From contig CAJNOP010000185.1 in assembly GCA_905250075.1 (NCBI GenBank), positions 47,944-111,943 on the forward strand: DNA of 64,000 nt, read 5' to 3'. Under the pieces are notes generated by a model. It saw only the letters and a list, made by a program, of their open reading frames with translations, made no database searches and had not been told where the DNA came from. Numbering within the stretch: the first letter of the stretch is position 1; each line of letters starts with the position of its first letter. Shown in pieces: positions 24,950 to 36,752 of the stretch. This DNA comes from Rotaria sp. Silwood1. Its lineage: Eukaryota; Rotifera; Eurotatoria; Philodinida; Philodinidae. The position numbers and the translations under genes were made by a program.

Positions 24950-26720
24950 TTCTCCTGATCGACAGAACGCAAAGAACTCTAGAAATAACTGGAGCCTGGG
25001 AAAGTCATAAGATCCAAAAAGCTATGTGATTGCAAATAATACTCAAAGAACTCACGGAATATAATACACATAATAACTCTAGTAATCCAAGCGACTCTGA
25101 AATAACAAGATACTATCGAAATTCAGTAAATACGGCAAAGTTCAAAGAACTATAGCAATTCAGATAAAGTAGAGCACGTTATAGGAGATTGGTCTTAGCT
25201 TGTCTGTAAGAGTGATATATGGTTGAATTTCTACGTCGTATCTTTCTCTCTTTTGGCCTCACGAGGAAACATTCCCAAGAATCATATTGTTTTTGAGGTG
25301 AAACCTAGTAAGTCCTAGGTAATTGAGTGCGCTGATTCCCAGTGTCATTATGGATTTTGCTAATAGCACTTGGCAGGCCCAGTTTTCTGAAAAACTTGTT
25401 TTTCAACTCGAAGAGACTTGTGCAAGAAACTTCATTTGATCGGTCTATAGTATACAGCATGTTGAGTTTTGTCTAAAACTATACTCTTTTCTGCTTTGAT
25501 TCCTATACAAAGTCAGCAAAACTTAACAAGAATAAAGCCTGACAAATGAAGTGCTTTTCAGTACTCTTCAAAGTTTTGCTCTTACGTGGGATTTATTCTG
25601 TGATTAAAACAGTTGCTCGTATCAAAAAATTCTGTTTCTATCCTAGTTGGTGAGAAATTTACAAGAGTGCGGCCGAAAATCGTTTTAGGCGACTCTTCTG
25701 GTTGTTAAACATTCAACTTTCATTATGAAATCTTTTTAGAACTCTTTATTCACTGAAAAAACTGTACCTTCCAAAAGCGCTTCATTTGTCAGGCTTTATT
25801 CTTTTTAAGCTTTGTTGACTTTGTATAGGGGTCAAAGCAGACAACAGTATTGTTTAGACAAAACTCGACATGCTGTATACTATAGACCGATCAAATGAAT
25901 TTTCTTGCACAAGTTTCTTCGAGTTGAAAAAACAGTTTTTCAGAAAACTGTATCTGTCAAGTCCTATCAGCAGAAACTGTTGTGATATTGGGAATCAGCA
26001 CACTCGATTACCTAGGACTCACTAGGTTTCACCTCAAAAGTGATGTAACACTTGGGAATGTTTCCTCGTCAGTTATATGTATCGTTTTCTTGTCAACTTA
26101 TCTTAAAACCAATAATTTTCTATAATAGAATACATTTAAGTGCTCAAAGATAATTGGATTATTAACGTCAAAATTTAGATGCCTATTCGTAAACACAGCA
26201 TTATGCAAACCTCAAGTTCAAGAATCTGGATATGCATTTATTAAACAATACAAATGACTGAATATTGAATTCTTCAATTATCAGTTCTATATATTTAGAT
26301 ACTCAGCGTATGTGAAGATGGCACAGAAAGATATTTCAAGGATATCTTCAGAACACAATCATCAGCTACATGAATTTCCGAATATTTGACAACGACTTAA
26401 ATAATTAGGTTCACAATTCAGGCTTAGACTAGTCTTGCCTTGCTTTGAATTCTTCGGGTCTCTGCTTTCCCTGAGGTGATTGAGCTTTTGGACTACTTCG
26501 AGTTCCTTGAGCTTCTTTAGTTCTTTGAGTATCTTAACTTTCGTGCATTTTTGAGATCATCAAGCTTCTAGAATTTCTTAGCTTCCTTCGATATCTTGAG
26601 TACCTTGAGTTACACCGATTCTTAAGGATACACTCGTTCTTGGATTTTTCGAGTTACTTGAGTATCCTGAGCTTCATAGGCTCCTCAGGTTTCTTAAGTT
26701 TTTGCAAGCGCTTGGATCCC
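24950..26720. mobile_element. Large nested fold-back element
   Basis: Inner arms 25261-25560 and about 25766-26069 are inverted copies. ACGAGGAAACATTCCCAAG at 25261 matches the reverse complement of 26051-26069, and the similarity continues through GGTGAAACCTAGT, CTCGAAGA and AAAGCCTGACAAATGAAG. A loop of about 200 bp separates them, and the symmetry centre is near 25665. Outer arms are diverged arrays of a short unit: AAGAACTC-like on the left (about 24965-25180) and the complementary GAGTTCTT-like on the right (about 26440-26700). No transposase frame is present. The element is non-autonomous, or two nested elements; no clear target duplication could be fixed. Confidence 0.6.
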
Positions 26721-27260
26721 TGGTATTCTCATATTTTGCATTGCAGTTATTATTCTATTTCGTTTCCCTTAATAATTGCTAATTGATCAATTTATGTTTG
26801 AGTTTTAGAATCCTTAAACATTGAGAATTCACAGAACTCAAGAAGTGTCTCTTTTGACGATAGAAAAGAAAAATCATTTAGAAAATGAACTCAAAAATTA
26901 CTATCTAAGACGTCATTGTGCCAAAACCCAAAATTGTCTCCACTGAAAGCATGAAAAATAATATGCTTTATCAATTACTGAATTAGCTGAACAGATGATT
27001 GTTCTGTCATCATATCAATCAAAAGAAGGACGATGTTGTCTATTAAAAAAAGGTAATGAAACGCAATTTTTTCTGATGAGACACTTGGAGAAGAAAATGA
27101 TTGCAGTCACTGACTCAGCTGTAATGAAAAGACGAATTCATCGTGACAGAAAAAACTAAATATAAATTGTCAATATATATACTTTAATGGTAAGAAAATA
27201 AACGGTTTCTCTATTAAGCCAAATAAAATAAAGTACTTTTATCTTAAAAGTAAGTTTTAT

Positions 27261-27420
27261 GGTCGTAGCCAGAAATTTTCTAACAGCGGAAGGGGGGTGG
27301 GAGTGCCCGCGAACAGAGATAATCCTTGACCATGTCAATAGGCTTTTAGTCATGGATTCCCTTCAAGAGGTTTTTTCCAAGGGGAATACGCAGGCACTGT
27401 GGGCATCATCTGGCTACGCT
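27261..27420. mobile_element. Small MITE-like element
   Basis: CGTAGCCAGA at 27264-27273 is repeated exactly inverted as TCTGGCTACG at 27409-27418. The 150-bp interior has G-rich and C-poor tracts and no frame. Size and termini suggest a miniature inverted-repeat element; no target duplication was found. Confidence 0.4.
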
Positions 27421-27846
27421 CCTGATTAGTTTCAAACGACAGATCAATCATTGTCAGAAATATTAAAAGGAATGTTGCTGAATAATTATCAATTATAAGG
27501 AAAACATTTCTTGTTTTCGATGTTAAATAGTGAATAAATGTATTTCCACGCTGAAAATGTTATTGGTCTCGGTTTGTGTTCATATTTGCTGAAGTCATTC
27601 TAAAGTTCCATATTTTATCTAACTTTTAAATTCAGGCTCCATGTGAGGATCTAAAAGTAATGAGAGAAGGGGTGGGAGAAAGAGATGTAAGTAGAAATGT
27701 CTCTCAGAGGTACTATACAATTTTAAGAAGATTCTAGTCATTTTGTGGAACTCACATATATTTTCGACGAAAATAGTGAGTGTAAGTTTTAAGTTCAAGG
27801 TTTCGTGGCTCCCTCCCCTCTCCCCTTACAGATCATAGCTACGTAG

Positions 27847-27925
27847 GCTCCCATTACAGACAGGCTCCCATTACAGACAACCGCCATTACAGACACCCCC
27901 GTTACAGACACTCCTCATTACAGTC
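27847..27925 (+). repeat. Minisatellite, about 17-bp unit
   Basis: About five consecutive copies of a unit like GGCTCCCATTACAGACA. The first two are nearly identical and later copies diverge (CGCCATTACAGACAC, CCCGTTACAGACAC). It follows C-rich sequence at 27810-27830. Confidence 0.7.
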
Positions 27926-28107
27926 CGTAGCAACTTCGCCAAAAAAAGGAAAAAATATCTGTTCGAAATATAGAGATAAAAAAGACAGCATTTTCTGATA
28001 ATCGATTTTTATTAGAAAAGAACTATTATCTTTTTTGGAGAATTTAAATATTGGGTATTTTGTGATTAGTATAATGAAATCAAAGAAGATATGTGAGTTC
28101 CACATTT

Positions 28108-28150
28108 CAGCCCGAAAAGGGACTGCGCTAACAAGCTTTTTATGACAAAA
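28108..28150 (+). repeat. Dispersed repeat fragment, copy 2
   Basis: Partner of the fragment at 15614-15665 (AAAAGGGACTGCGCTAACAA). No ends of a complete element are visible. Confidence 0.45.
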
Positions 28151-28735
28151 AACGAATAATTTTTGATTATTCGAGTGTGTACAACCCTTAAGAGGGAGAA
28201 AGCAAAAATTTCGTACTCCGCTGTGTTCCACGGGCAAGTCAAAGTTATTATATCGAATTGCTTAGCTATTTCAAGTCTACTGTGAATAAGTGTCAGGAAT
28301 ATATTAAATAGTTTGACACGATTTTATATAAGTCTATTTCACAGTAAAGTCAAGATACGTCATCTTACTTTGAGCTTTGAGTTCCAGTGAAGTATGATAG
28401 AGTATTTTGGCTTTATTGCAAGCCAGACTTATACAGCATGAACTCAAATGAATACGTTCATAACACACGATTGTTACCTTGAAATAGCTATGAAGTTCTA
28501 GAGAATAACTTTGAAGTACCCTTGAAGTCCGCTGAAACACAGAGAGGTGGGCATGAAGTACGAACTTTTCATTTTTTCCACCTTGAGAACCTTCATCACC
28601 TACTACTTTCGTGAAGCGTGAACATTTGTTACATTGTCAGAAACGTTTTGTCTTTGTGGCTATGCTAATGAAAAGAATGGTGAAACTACTTTTTTCTAAC
28701 GTAACGATTATAGGTTAGTTGTGGATATATGTATA

Positions 28736-29452
28736 AGGTGTCTCATACGTTTTGATTTCCTTCAAGTAATACTTCTTTGTTATGTTTTTTTCGGTGGAAT
28801 AGGCTAATATTCGCAGCATTTATATTAGGCATCCAAATCTACTCTACGTTAGAGTTTTAGGTATCTAGCTTTTATACTCATAGAGATACAAGTAACTTAA
28901 AATTCACAAGAAGTTTTTCGAAAAAATTATCGTATGGACCAGAATATATGCTCGCGTTTCGTATTGCATTTTCCTATCATCTAATACATTATGTTAAAAA
29001 ACAAAATATACCACAAGATACAGCATGAAAAGCTCTACAAACTACATAGTGAAGCCTATTTTAATAATGTACCTTTTGTTTTCAGAATCAGAAAAATTTT
29101 GTCGTACCCTAGTTTTCGCAGCGTCGAAAATTGGACGCGTTTTTTTTAGAAAAAAAAGCATCAACAGTTATGGAAAGCTTTATTATGTAGATTGGATAGC
29201 TCTTCGTGCTGCATCTTGTGGTATATTCTGTGTTTTTTCAATTCTGGTCCATCTGTTAATTATTTCAAAAAACTCCTATAAATTTTAAGTTACTTGTACC
29301 TCTATGAGTGTAAGAAACAGAAACCTGAAACTCTAACGTAGAGTAGATCTAGATGTTTAATATATATGCTGTGAACAATAAGCTATTCTACCGTAGAAAC
29401 ATATGACAAAGGAATATTACTTGAAGGGAATCAAAACTTATGAGACACCCTT
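28736..29452. mobile_element. Mariner-like palindromic fold-back element
   Basis: AGGTGTCTCATACGTTTTGA at the left end pairs with the right end, whose reverse complement reads AAGGGTGTCTCATAAGTTTT. Both ends abut TA dinucleotides. The arms stay complementary inward through CATAGAG(A/G)TACAAGTAACTT, ATGGACCAGAAT and TATACCACAAGAT, to about 29060 and 29175, leaving a loop near 100 bp. Termini starting GGTGTCTCAT beside TA resemble Tc1/mariner ends, but there is no transposase. The 87-codon frame at 29025-29288 crosses the palindrome and is not a gene. Confidence 0.6.
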
Positions 29453-30129
29453 TAGGCACTATTCGAGAACAACAGTATCAAAACTATCTTAAGAATCCAG
29501 CAGACATTTCATAATAGTGAAAGAACAATTTGACTTAAATAAGTATTTATCCTCTTCGAATTGAAAGATGACATAAAATAACAGATATTCGTACCAGATA
29601 TAAGAAACATAATCTTCGTCCATAAGTATTAAATAGATGTTTGAAGATGTTTTTTTAAGCCGAATACCATAAATCTTTGTCCTCGAGTTCCAGAATAAAA
29701 AACTTTTGAGAGTAAGTTCATAAATACTAAAATTTGAAACTATGCCTTGGGTACAGATTTCTAAGATCTAAGTAATAGATATTTGAGATATTCCATCTAA
29801 TATGCTGTATATTATGATCGTTTTTATTGCGCTTGGTTGCCGACAACTATATCTTTTCCAAGCATAATCAAAATTTTTAAGATCTTGACTCAATATCTTG
29901 TTATCTAATTTTTATTTAACAAGTAAGGCTCGTCCGAGGACTCGCTCAACTCTTTCTCGTAGAAGAACTGCTTTCAGATGTTAGATTTTTAATACGTTAT
30001 TATGTATTTAAGTTTATTTCTACCTAAATTAGATACTTTTACATAAAAAACAGCAGGTATTTATACCAAATGCTAGATAAAGGATTAGATATTTCAAATA
30101 ACTATTTTTCTCTACCAATAAGATATATA

Positions 30130-30480
30130 TATATATATATAAAACTACCATCAGATTCGAGTTCCTCGACCCCGATTATCCTTCGGTCAACCCTTATAAA
30201 AAAAAATTTTTTTTGTAAAAAAGTGGTCCTTTGTGTAAAAAAATCGATCCGAAAAAAATTTCGNNNNNNNNNNAATTTTGAAAAACTAACATCAGATTCG
30301 AGTTCCTCGACCCCGATTACCCTTCGGTCAACCCTTATAAAAAAAATTTTTTTTGTAAAAAAGTGGTCCTTTGTGTAAAAAATCGATCCGAAAAAAATTT
30401 TGAAAAACTAACATCAGATTCGAGTTCCTCGACCCCGATTACCCTTCGGTCAACCCTTATAGAAAAAATTCCCTTTATAT
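30130..30480 (+). repeat. ~122-bp tandem repeat, three copies, with assembly gap
   Basis: TCAGATTCGAGTTCCTCGAC occurs at 30151, 30292 and 30414. Each copy continues with CCCCGATTACCCTTCGGTCA, an A-run and T-run, GTGGTCCTTTGTG and ATCGATCCG. The spacing is 141 bp (including ten N) and 122 bp. The array is preceded by a TA dinucleotide run at 30122-30140. The frame across it is repeat-derived, not a gene. Confidence 0.85.
30264..30273. other. Assembly gap (10 N)
   Basis: Ten unknown bases sit inside the tandem array between copies 1 and 2. The true copy number is therefore uncertain, and the gap is likely a repeat-induced scaffold join. Confidence 0.98.
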
Positions 30481-30516
30481 CTTTATCTCATTCTTCGACT
30501 AATCAGTGAAGTGCGG

Positions 30517-31441
30517 CAGAGTTGTAACCGGTCAAAAAAATTCAGACCGGACCGGCCTGACCGGTTTAAATCTTAGACCGGCCCGGCCCGGCCGGTGACC
30601 GGCCGGTCTAAAAATATTTCTAGACCGGCAAAAACCGGCAGACGTATGAATTTTCTTTACATGGTAAAACTAGTTCTAGACATAGACCTTTTATCCATAA
30701 ATTGGTTTTTACACTTTCCTTTTCATGTATATTATCATTTTCATAGCAAACAATAACGCAAATTTCTACGATTGAATATGTTCTGGACAAAATAAAGTTC
30801 TTTTCTGCAAAAGCTGATAATTGATTTAAATTTCTTCTTTTATTATATACAAAATTTACACAAAAAAAATATCATAATGATACATATTAAATTAACAAAC
30901 TATGTGTCCGCATCCATAATAATTATAAAAATAAGAAGTTTATGTTACGTACTTTTACTGTGTTGAATAAAAAAAATATGACGAATACTTATCGTATCGT
31001 GCGTATATCTATCTGTACAATCAGCTTGACGGCCTACTCTCTTTTCTATTAATTTAATTAAAGATGTGTCGGCATGTTAACAAGAATTGAACTAATATCA
31101 AAAGGAATACATAAAAAAAAATAACAATCAATATGTGACACTGTTCTGATTATTAAGATGTTGTAAATAGCAGATAATAGAAATCTTTTAAGAGGAAATT
31201 TAATGTATAGAAAAATTTGAATTTACATCGAAAAACAAAACTTTTGCTCTTTTCGTTTCAAAAATTGTAATGAACAGAAATAAATAATATTATCTTATTA
31301 AAAAATTAATAATAACACAACTTTTTCAAACCAGCAAAAACCGGTAAAAACCGGCCGGTCTAGCTGTTCAAACCGGCCCGGCCCGGCACTGGACCGGACC
31401 GGCCGGTCCGGGCCGGTTTCGCCGGGCCGGTTACAACTCTG
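30517..31441. mobile_element. hAT-like non-autonomous element with perfect 8-bp target duplication
   Basis: The termini are exact 15-bp inverted repeats (CAGAGTTGTAACCGG at 30517 and CCGGTTACAACTCTG at 31427-31441). They are flanked by the direct repeat AAGTGCGG (30509-30516 and 31442-31449), the 8-bp duplication characteristic of hAT transposons. Subterminal regions are GC-rich with many CCGG-containing words (ACCGGCC, CCCGGCCCGG), in sharp contrast to the AT-rich interior. No transposase frame is visible in 925 bp. The frame at 31298-31513 (minus) lies in the GC-rich terminus and is not a gene. The exact duplication suggests a recent insertion. Confidence 0.85.
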
Positions 31442-31449
31442 AAGTGCGG

Positions 31450-32850
31450 ACATACAAGCAATCAGACAATTTATGTTTGCAAGACTCTTCTCTACGAGAA
31501 AGAGAATATACAAAAAAGTTTATCTGAACTTTGGCAAACGCCTATTCTTGACCCGAAGACACTGTTGCAAAAAAAAATGTGTTACAGAATATTTTTTATT
31601 GACATGAATCATTTTATAAATTTAAAAAGTATATCTAATCTACAAAACTTAACAGGAAGGATGGAATCTTTCAGTTGAAAACTGATTTAGTACAAAAAAA
31701 TAACTAACTAACAAAAATTTAATTTAATTCGAATAACATTTATTTGATTGAAATAATCGACAGGAACTCAATTATTATTAATTATCATTCATCTGAAAAG
31801 TACACTAAAAATACAGCTTTACAATCAACATCTTTCTAGACTATACTGGGACTACTACTCCAGGGAGGGTGTGGGTTGAGCGTGAAGAGAAGAGACCCAC
31901 ATTTACACCCAAACGCCCACCCAAACTTTCACCGAAAATTCTATGATTAAAAAAATCAAAACTTATCAAATTTCTATAGTGTCAAAAACTAGTATTCGAT
32001 CGTGAGTTTTTTTCTAAGAAAAAAAGACAACATCTTTTATATGCACACAGCCAGTTGGTTGGAAAAATTTAATCATACTTTATACAGTTCGGTTAATTTC
32101 TTATCTCTTTGTCATTTGAATGGGTAGAAATGAATCTGACACGATTAAGAAATATAAAAACAGACTATCTGTGAAAGACTGTGACAAGATCTTTCTTACG
32201 GATTTACAGATTCTACGATCTTGTTTACAAGATGTTTCACTAAGGAAGTTGTTTTGCGTGCATGTTTTCGTGAGTGTCTCAATATCTGAATTTGATAATT
32301 GAATATATGAATTCCAGACATTCAAATATTCAACCATTGAATTCAACTTTCAACTTTGAAATATATGGCACATCATAGCTCTTTATTAGGCTTCTTGAAT
32401 ATTAACAGTAATCTTTACGGCAAGGGTATCAGGTTTTGATTTGTATGATACTCGAGCTCGCTTTTCTCAAATATTTCACATGTAGTTTCTTCTTTTATCT
32501 TCAACTTTTTTTATTGTTAGACTGATTGTAATTATCACTGATATTTATCACAATATTTTTTACCAAATATTGGATGGAAAAATGAGTCAATGGAGTTTTT
32601 CATTTCAAACTAAACTCTGGAAAAATAAATCATGTCCATTTCTTGCCAACAAAGAGTCTTTCGGAAATCTACATATCTTACTCATCCATACCCTATGAAA
32701 CCATTGCTTATTGAAGTATTTCGTAATAGTCATTACGAAATACTCTTATAAAATCATAATATTCTTTGTTGTATCGACAGTGGTACCAAAGGTCTAGGAA
32801 GCCTTTAGAGTTATGTATTACTACATATATCTATATACTAGTGACATTTT
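31450..32850. other. Gene-poor stretch between two hAT-like elements
   Basis: AT-rich. At 31867-31937 G-rich (GGTGTGGGTT) and C-rich (CCCACATTTACACCC) tracts are roughly complementary, a possible small hairpin or element remnant. The overlapping frames at 32101-32346 have no support. Confidence 0.4.
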
Positions 32851-33099
32851 TAGACCAGTGGCGACTCGCTGGTAGTACTATGGCAGTGGAAAGTGGCGCC
32901 ACTTGTTTTTTTGCTTTTAACTTTTTAATTAAGTATTATCAAGACCTGGAATTTTCATCAGATAGAGCACATGTTCGGACTAAACTATGGCCAAAATTTA
33001 AGGTCATGATACCATTTAATTAAAAAGTTAAAAGCTTAAAAGTTAAGTGGCACCACCTTCTACTGCTCTGCTACCGCCAGCAAGTCGCAACTGTTCTAG
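32851..33099. mobile_element. Short hAT-like fold-back MITE
   Basis: TAGACCAGTGGCGACTCGCT (32851) is the imperfect inverse of 33078-33099 (reverse complement TAGAACAGTTGCGACTTGCT). The similarity extends inward (GTGGCGCCACTT against AAGTGGCACCAC, TTTTAACTTTTTAATTAA against its complement). If the ends are CAGTGGCGAC and its partner, the flanking octamers TTTTAGAC and TTCTAGAT match at 6 of 8 positions, as for an aged hAT insertion. Confidence 0.55.
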
Positions 33100-36000
33100 A
33101 TAAGGCATAACCATATACTTCCTGTTTTCCAATGATGGGTCTAGTGAGCCTATAGGTATATTACATTAATGAATAACTCTAAAGACGCCTAACTTTATCA
33201 TCTAAACTATGAGCTATTTAGGTATGTGTGGTAATAGATAATTCTGTAGGCATGTCAGACCCATCAGCTATCTAAGAAAAGTGATCTGCAGATATACATA
33301 ATAATAAATAGTTCTAAAGACCGTACATTCTGATTTCTATTTGAAATCGAGTGTTATATTCTTTCCTTAATTAAATATACTATGGCATGTGAAAAATACT
33401 AAAAATGATAAATATCCTATTTATCAAGTTTGATCGTTGCTTTCTAACTTTTTCTTTCTAATAATAGAAGTGAAGAAATCTTAGCTAAAATGATGACACG
33501 GTATTTTCCTATGATGATGATGTAACAAAAAACAATCAAAAATCCTTTATAATTTCCGTTAGTGGATATTTACACGCCAATTCTATGAATAGCACGAGCT
33601 CGTCGCCAAAACTAGACTCATTACCTTGAAAATATCATTTTCAAAAACAAATGTTTATAGATAAGAATTTTTTTGACAGCTTTTGTCCCTGAGTGTTCCG
33701 AAAACGCGAAGTTTCGGTTAAGTAATCTCTAACTCGTTCCAGGTTGAACTTACTGAGGAGTTACAAGTCGAGTGGAATAATATGTAGCTAGCTCAGCTGT
33801 CAGCATCTCTGGTCTATTCTATCTTATAAAAAAAAGTGGCGCCCCCATCAGTAATGATATTGGTCAGTACTCGTTTACACTAATATTGACTTTATAATGT
33901 GGCTCGTTTTTTTTTCTTTCGTTCGCTTTGGATTCTATTAGTCACGTATCATTATCATAGGAATACGAAATATACAAAGAACAATCATGTAATGCAAGGC
34001 CATACACTGTAATGGCCGTAAGCATCCAACCGTTAAATTATCGTTAGGAGAGGATGCATTTTTTTCACGTCGTAGGCTTCATTTTTTTCATCTTGCCATA
34101 TCGAGTTTTTTTCATGAGGTATGAAAAAAGCAGTGAAGTGTGACTTTGTACGCATGTATAGATGTATATACCAATCGTGTTAGAGTCTCACATACGTGTA
34201 AAGATAATGCATCGCCGACATGCAATGTAAATACTATTTTACATTTGTTTTTATATTAACAGTAGATGATCGACGGTAATGTAAGCGAAATTTTTCTAAT
34301 AGTCTCTGTAATTTTTTATGTCTTAGCATGAGGAGTAACGACTCTGTATATGCTCACAAACAACCATCTGTAGCTTGGAGATATAAGATAATAAACCTGA
34401 GTCATGCAAATTGATGCATTTCCCCATACGTGATTGTTTATGACATTGCATTTTTTTATCATGTGTTTTTGATGATAAGTTAGATATGCTTCTCGGTAAT
34501 TTGTAAGCCAAAATTTTAAAATTTATGATACTCACATGACACCGTTAAGTAGTAATTTCGATAAAGTTTTTCGAAAAAATACGAGCACTAACAATCAAGT
34601 ATAGACAGCCTTAGGCGACGAAATAAAATGGAAACACTTAATTGTAGAAATTGTTTCACATTTCATTAGATCATTACGACTGATATCTAAAATCATGTAA
34701 AATCGTAAGCATAAAAATAAAGCAGGGGAGACCAAAGTTCCACAGTTCTAATGTTGAAGAAGAACCTCCCACGGAAGCAAACTGAACAAATTTTTTTTTT
34801 CAAAAAAAGTATTGTTAGCTACCTCAACGCTCAGATTGAAATTTTTGCAGGGTGACAACACATCTGAAGCTCATTGGACGAATGCATCAAGAAGCGTCTA
34901 GTGTGTCAACAAATAAGTGAGTAGACACATCTATCTAAGTTAGGTTTTTCATCACCGGAGAAGAGTAATCCTCATTTTTGAAAAATTTTCGTTTTTCTCT
35001 AGCGAAACTTCCTGATTTTCTTCGTTTTCTTACTTATCGATGCTCCCGACAAGAATCAACTACTCTTCCAATTTCGTGGTCCCTACATTCTCTATAGTCA
35101 ATTTCCCCCAATCTTAATGATCTTGGGACATTCCTAACCTAGATGAGTTATTATGCTTGTTAGGAATGGGTGTATGAGAATATTTTCTTTTTTAAAATAG
35201 GATACCATTTAAAGTATTTGTTTAGGTTTCTACATAGGTAAAGTTAGATAGTCTATATCGACCTCTTTATAGCAGAAAAGATCGTGAAGATTCCCTTATC
35301 TACCATAAATGAGCATTTTGGATTATTTCATCTGTTTACGAAAACTACTGCCAATGGTTAAATATTAGTCCTGAAACATAAAATAAGCTAGTTTTGTGCA
35401 CTTATGGGATCACAAGTGAGAAAAAGATGTGATCGCTCATAGTTTCATAATAGGCAGAGGAAATATCAATGTTTTAAAAATACATAAAGTAAATAACCAT
35501 TAAGTTTAAGCTGTCATCACCATCTGTAGTATTTGCTAGTTACGAAAAATAATGAATATGATGTATAAAAAAAACGGTATATCTCTATGCATGCTTAATA
35601 TTAGTCCCAAAATTGATCCTTGTCAACCACAACACAATGACAGTTTTTAGCGCCACAGTTGTTTTTGTCGGTTAGAATTCGAAATAAGATGGAGAGAAAT
35701 GTATTTAGCACAAATCAGTGCTTAGTAACATTGAGTCATGAAAACCTTGATAGTGCCAGATAGGAGTCGATAAGAACTAGCACACTTATATCATTGTATG
35801 ATAGTTAATTATGGATTTGAGGCACTTCCATTGTATCAAGTAAATACAGAGTGTGAACGGTGACCGGATGCGACATGCATATGTTTCACCGAAACAGATC
35901 GCTGTTAGTAGCACTGTTTTGTATCATGATCAAGCGCATTGCGGCACGCTGTATGTAATCATGGTTTCCGGGCCAAAAATTCTTGCGCCTTAGTCGCGTA

Positions 36001-36350
36001 CAACTGTTTTCGTGCCATATGGTTCAACTAGAATCTTTTACACAGTATACAGTTGCGAGAGAAACATACTCAAGGATTGAGTTCACTTTTCCAAACGTCG
36101 CCATCTTTGTGTTGCAACATATGCATTCGGCCTATTCGAAAATAATATTGGTTCCCTTCAAGTAGCGAAATGCTTTTCTAAAGCACACAACTTAGCTAAA
36201 AAGCTTTTTACTGACAAATGCCCACTTTTACTTGATTGAAATATTTCTTTCCTCTCTTGAATTGCTAGAATGAATCTGACCTTGGAAGTAAGAGAACCGA
36301 TTCATAAGCAAAATCTTGCTTCAAAGTATTCGATGGCAAATATGGATGCT
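33100..36350. other. Gene-poor stretch, 3.2 kb
   Basis: No coding exon is supported. At about 33832 AAGTGGCGCCCCCATC resembles one hAT-type end without a partner. Open frames at 34323-34535 and 35983-36165 lack any coding feature. Confidence 0.4.
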
Positions 36351-36752
36351 ACCCAAGCAGACAAGAATTTGGAAAAACGCGTTTAAACCCTACAATCTGG
36401 AACCGCGATTGTGACCCATTCACGCTCACAAACAAAACGCCGTTTTTCGCGTTTTTTTGCGTTTTTTGCGTTTAATTTTCACTTTCAGAGCGTGAAAACG
36501 GTGAAAAATTTAAAAAATGAGCGTTAAAACGCATTGTTTTTAAATTTGAGAAAATTTGAGAAATAAAGGCACGTTTTAACACTAAAAACTGGAGTTTTTC
36601 GCCGTTTTCACGCTCTAAAAGTGGAAATTAAACGCAAAAAAATGCAAGAAACGTGAAAAACGGCGTTTTGTTTTTGAGCGTGAATGGGTCACAATCGCGG
36701 TTCCCGATTGTAGGGTTTAAACGCGTTTTTCCAAATTCTTGTCTGCTTGGGT
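36351..36752. mobile_element. Near-perfect palindromic element (402 bp)
   Basis: ACCCAAGCAGACAAGAATTT (36351) pairs with the right end at 36733-36752. The arms match almost to the centre at about 36551, through AAACGCGTTTAAACCCTACA, CGCGATTGTGACCCATTCAC and ACGCCGTTTTTCGCG. The interior is rich in GCGTTTT/AAAACGC. No frame and no clear target duplication are present. It is a fold-back element, probably recent given the low divergence between arms. Confidence 0.75.

Noticed and set aside
24950..26720. CRISPR-like spacing of repeated words
   Set aside because: The repeats are diverged and symmetric around a centre, without uniform spacers, and the genome is eukaryotic.
29025..29288. 87-codon plus-strand frame
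   Set aside because: It runs through the palindrome centre and arm of the mariner-like element; no coding character.
31298..31513. Minus-strand frame with GPGRFEQLDRP
   Set aside because: It lies in the GC-rich terminus of the hAT-like element and is mirrored at the other end.
31867..31937. GGTGTGGGTT and CCCACATTTACACCC as telomere-like TGTGGG repeats
   Set aside because: Only one or two degenerate units and their inverse; not a telomeric array.
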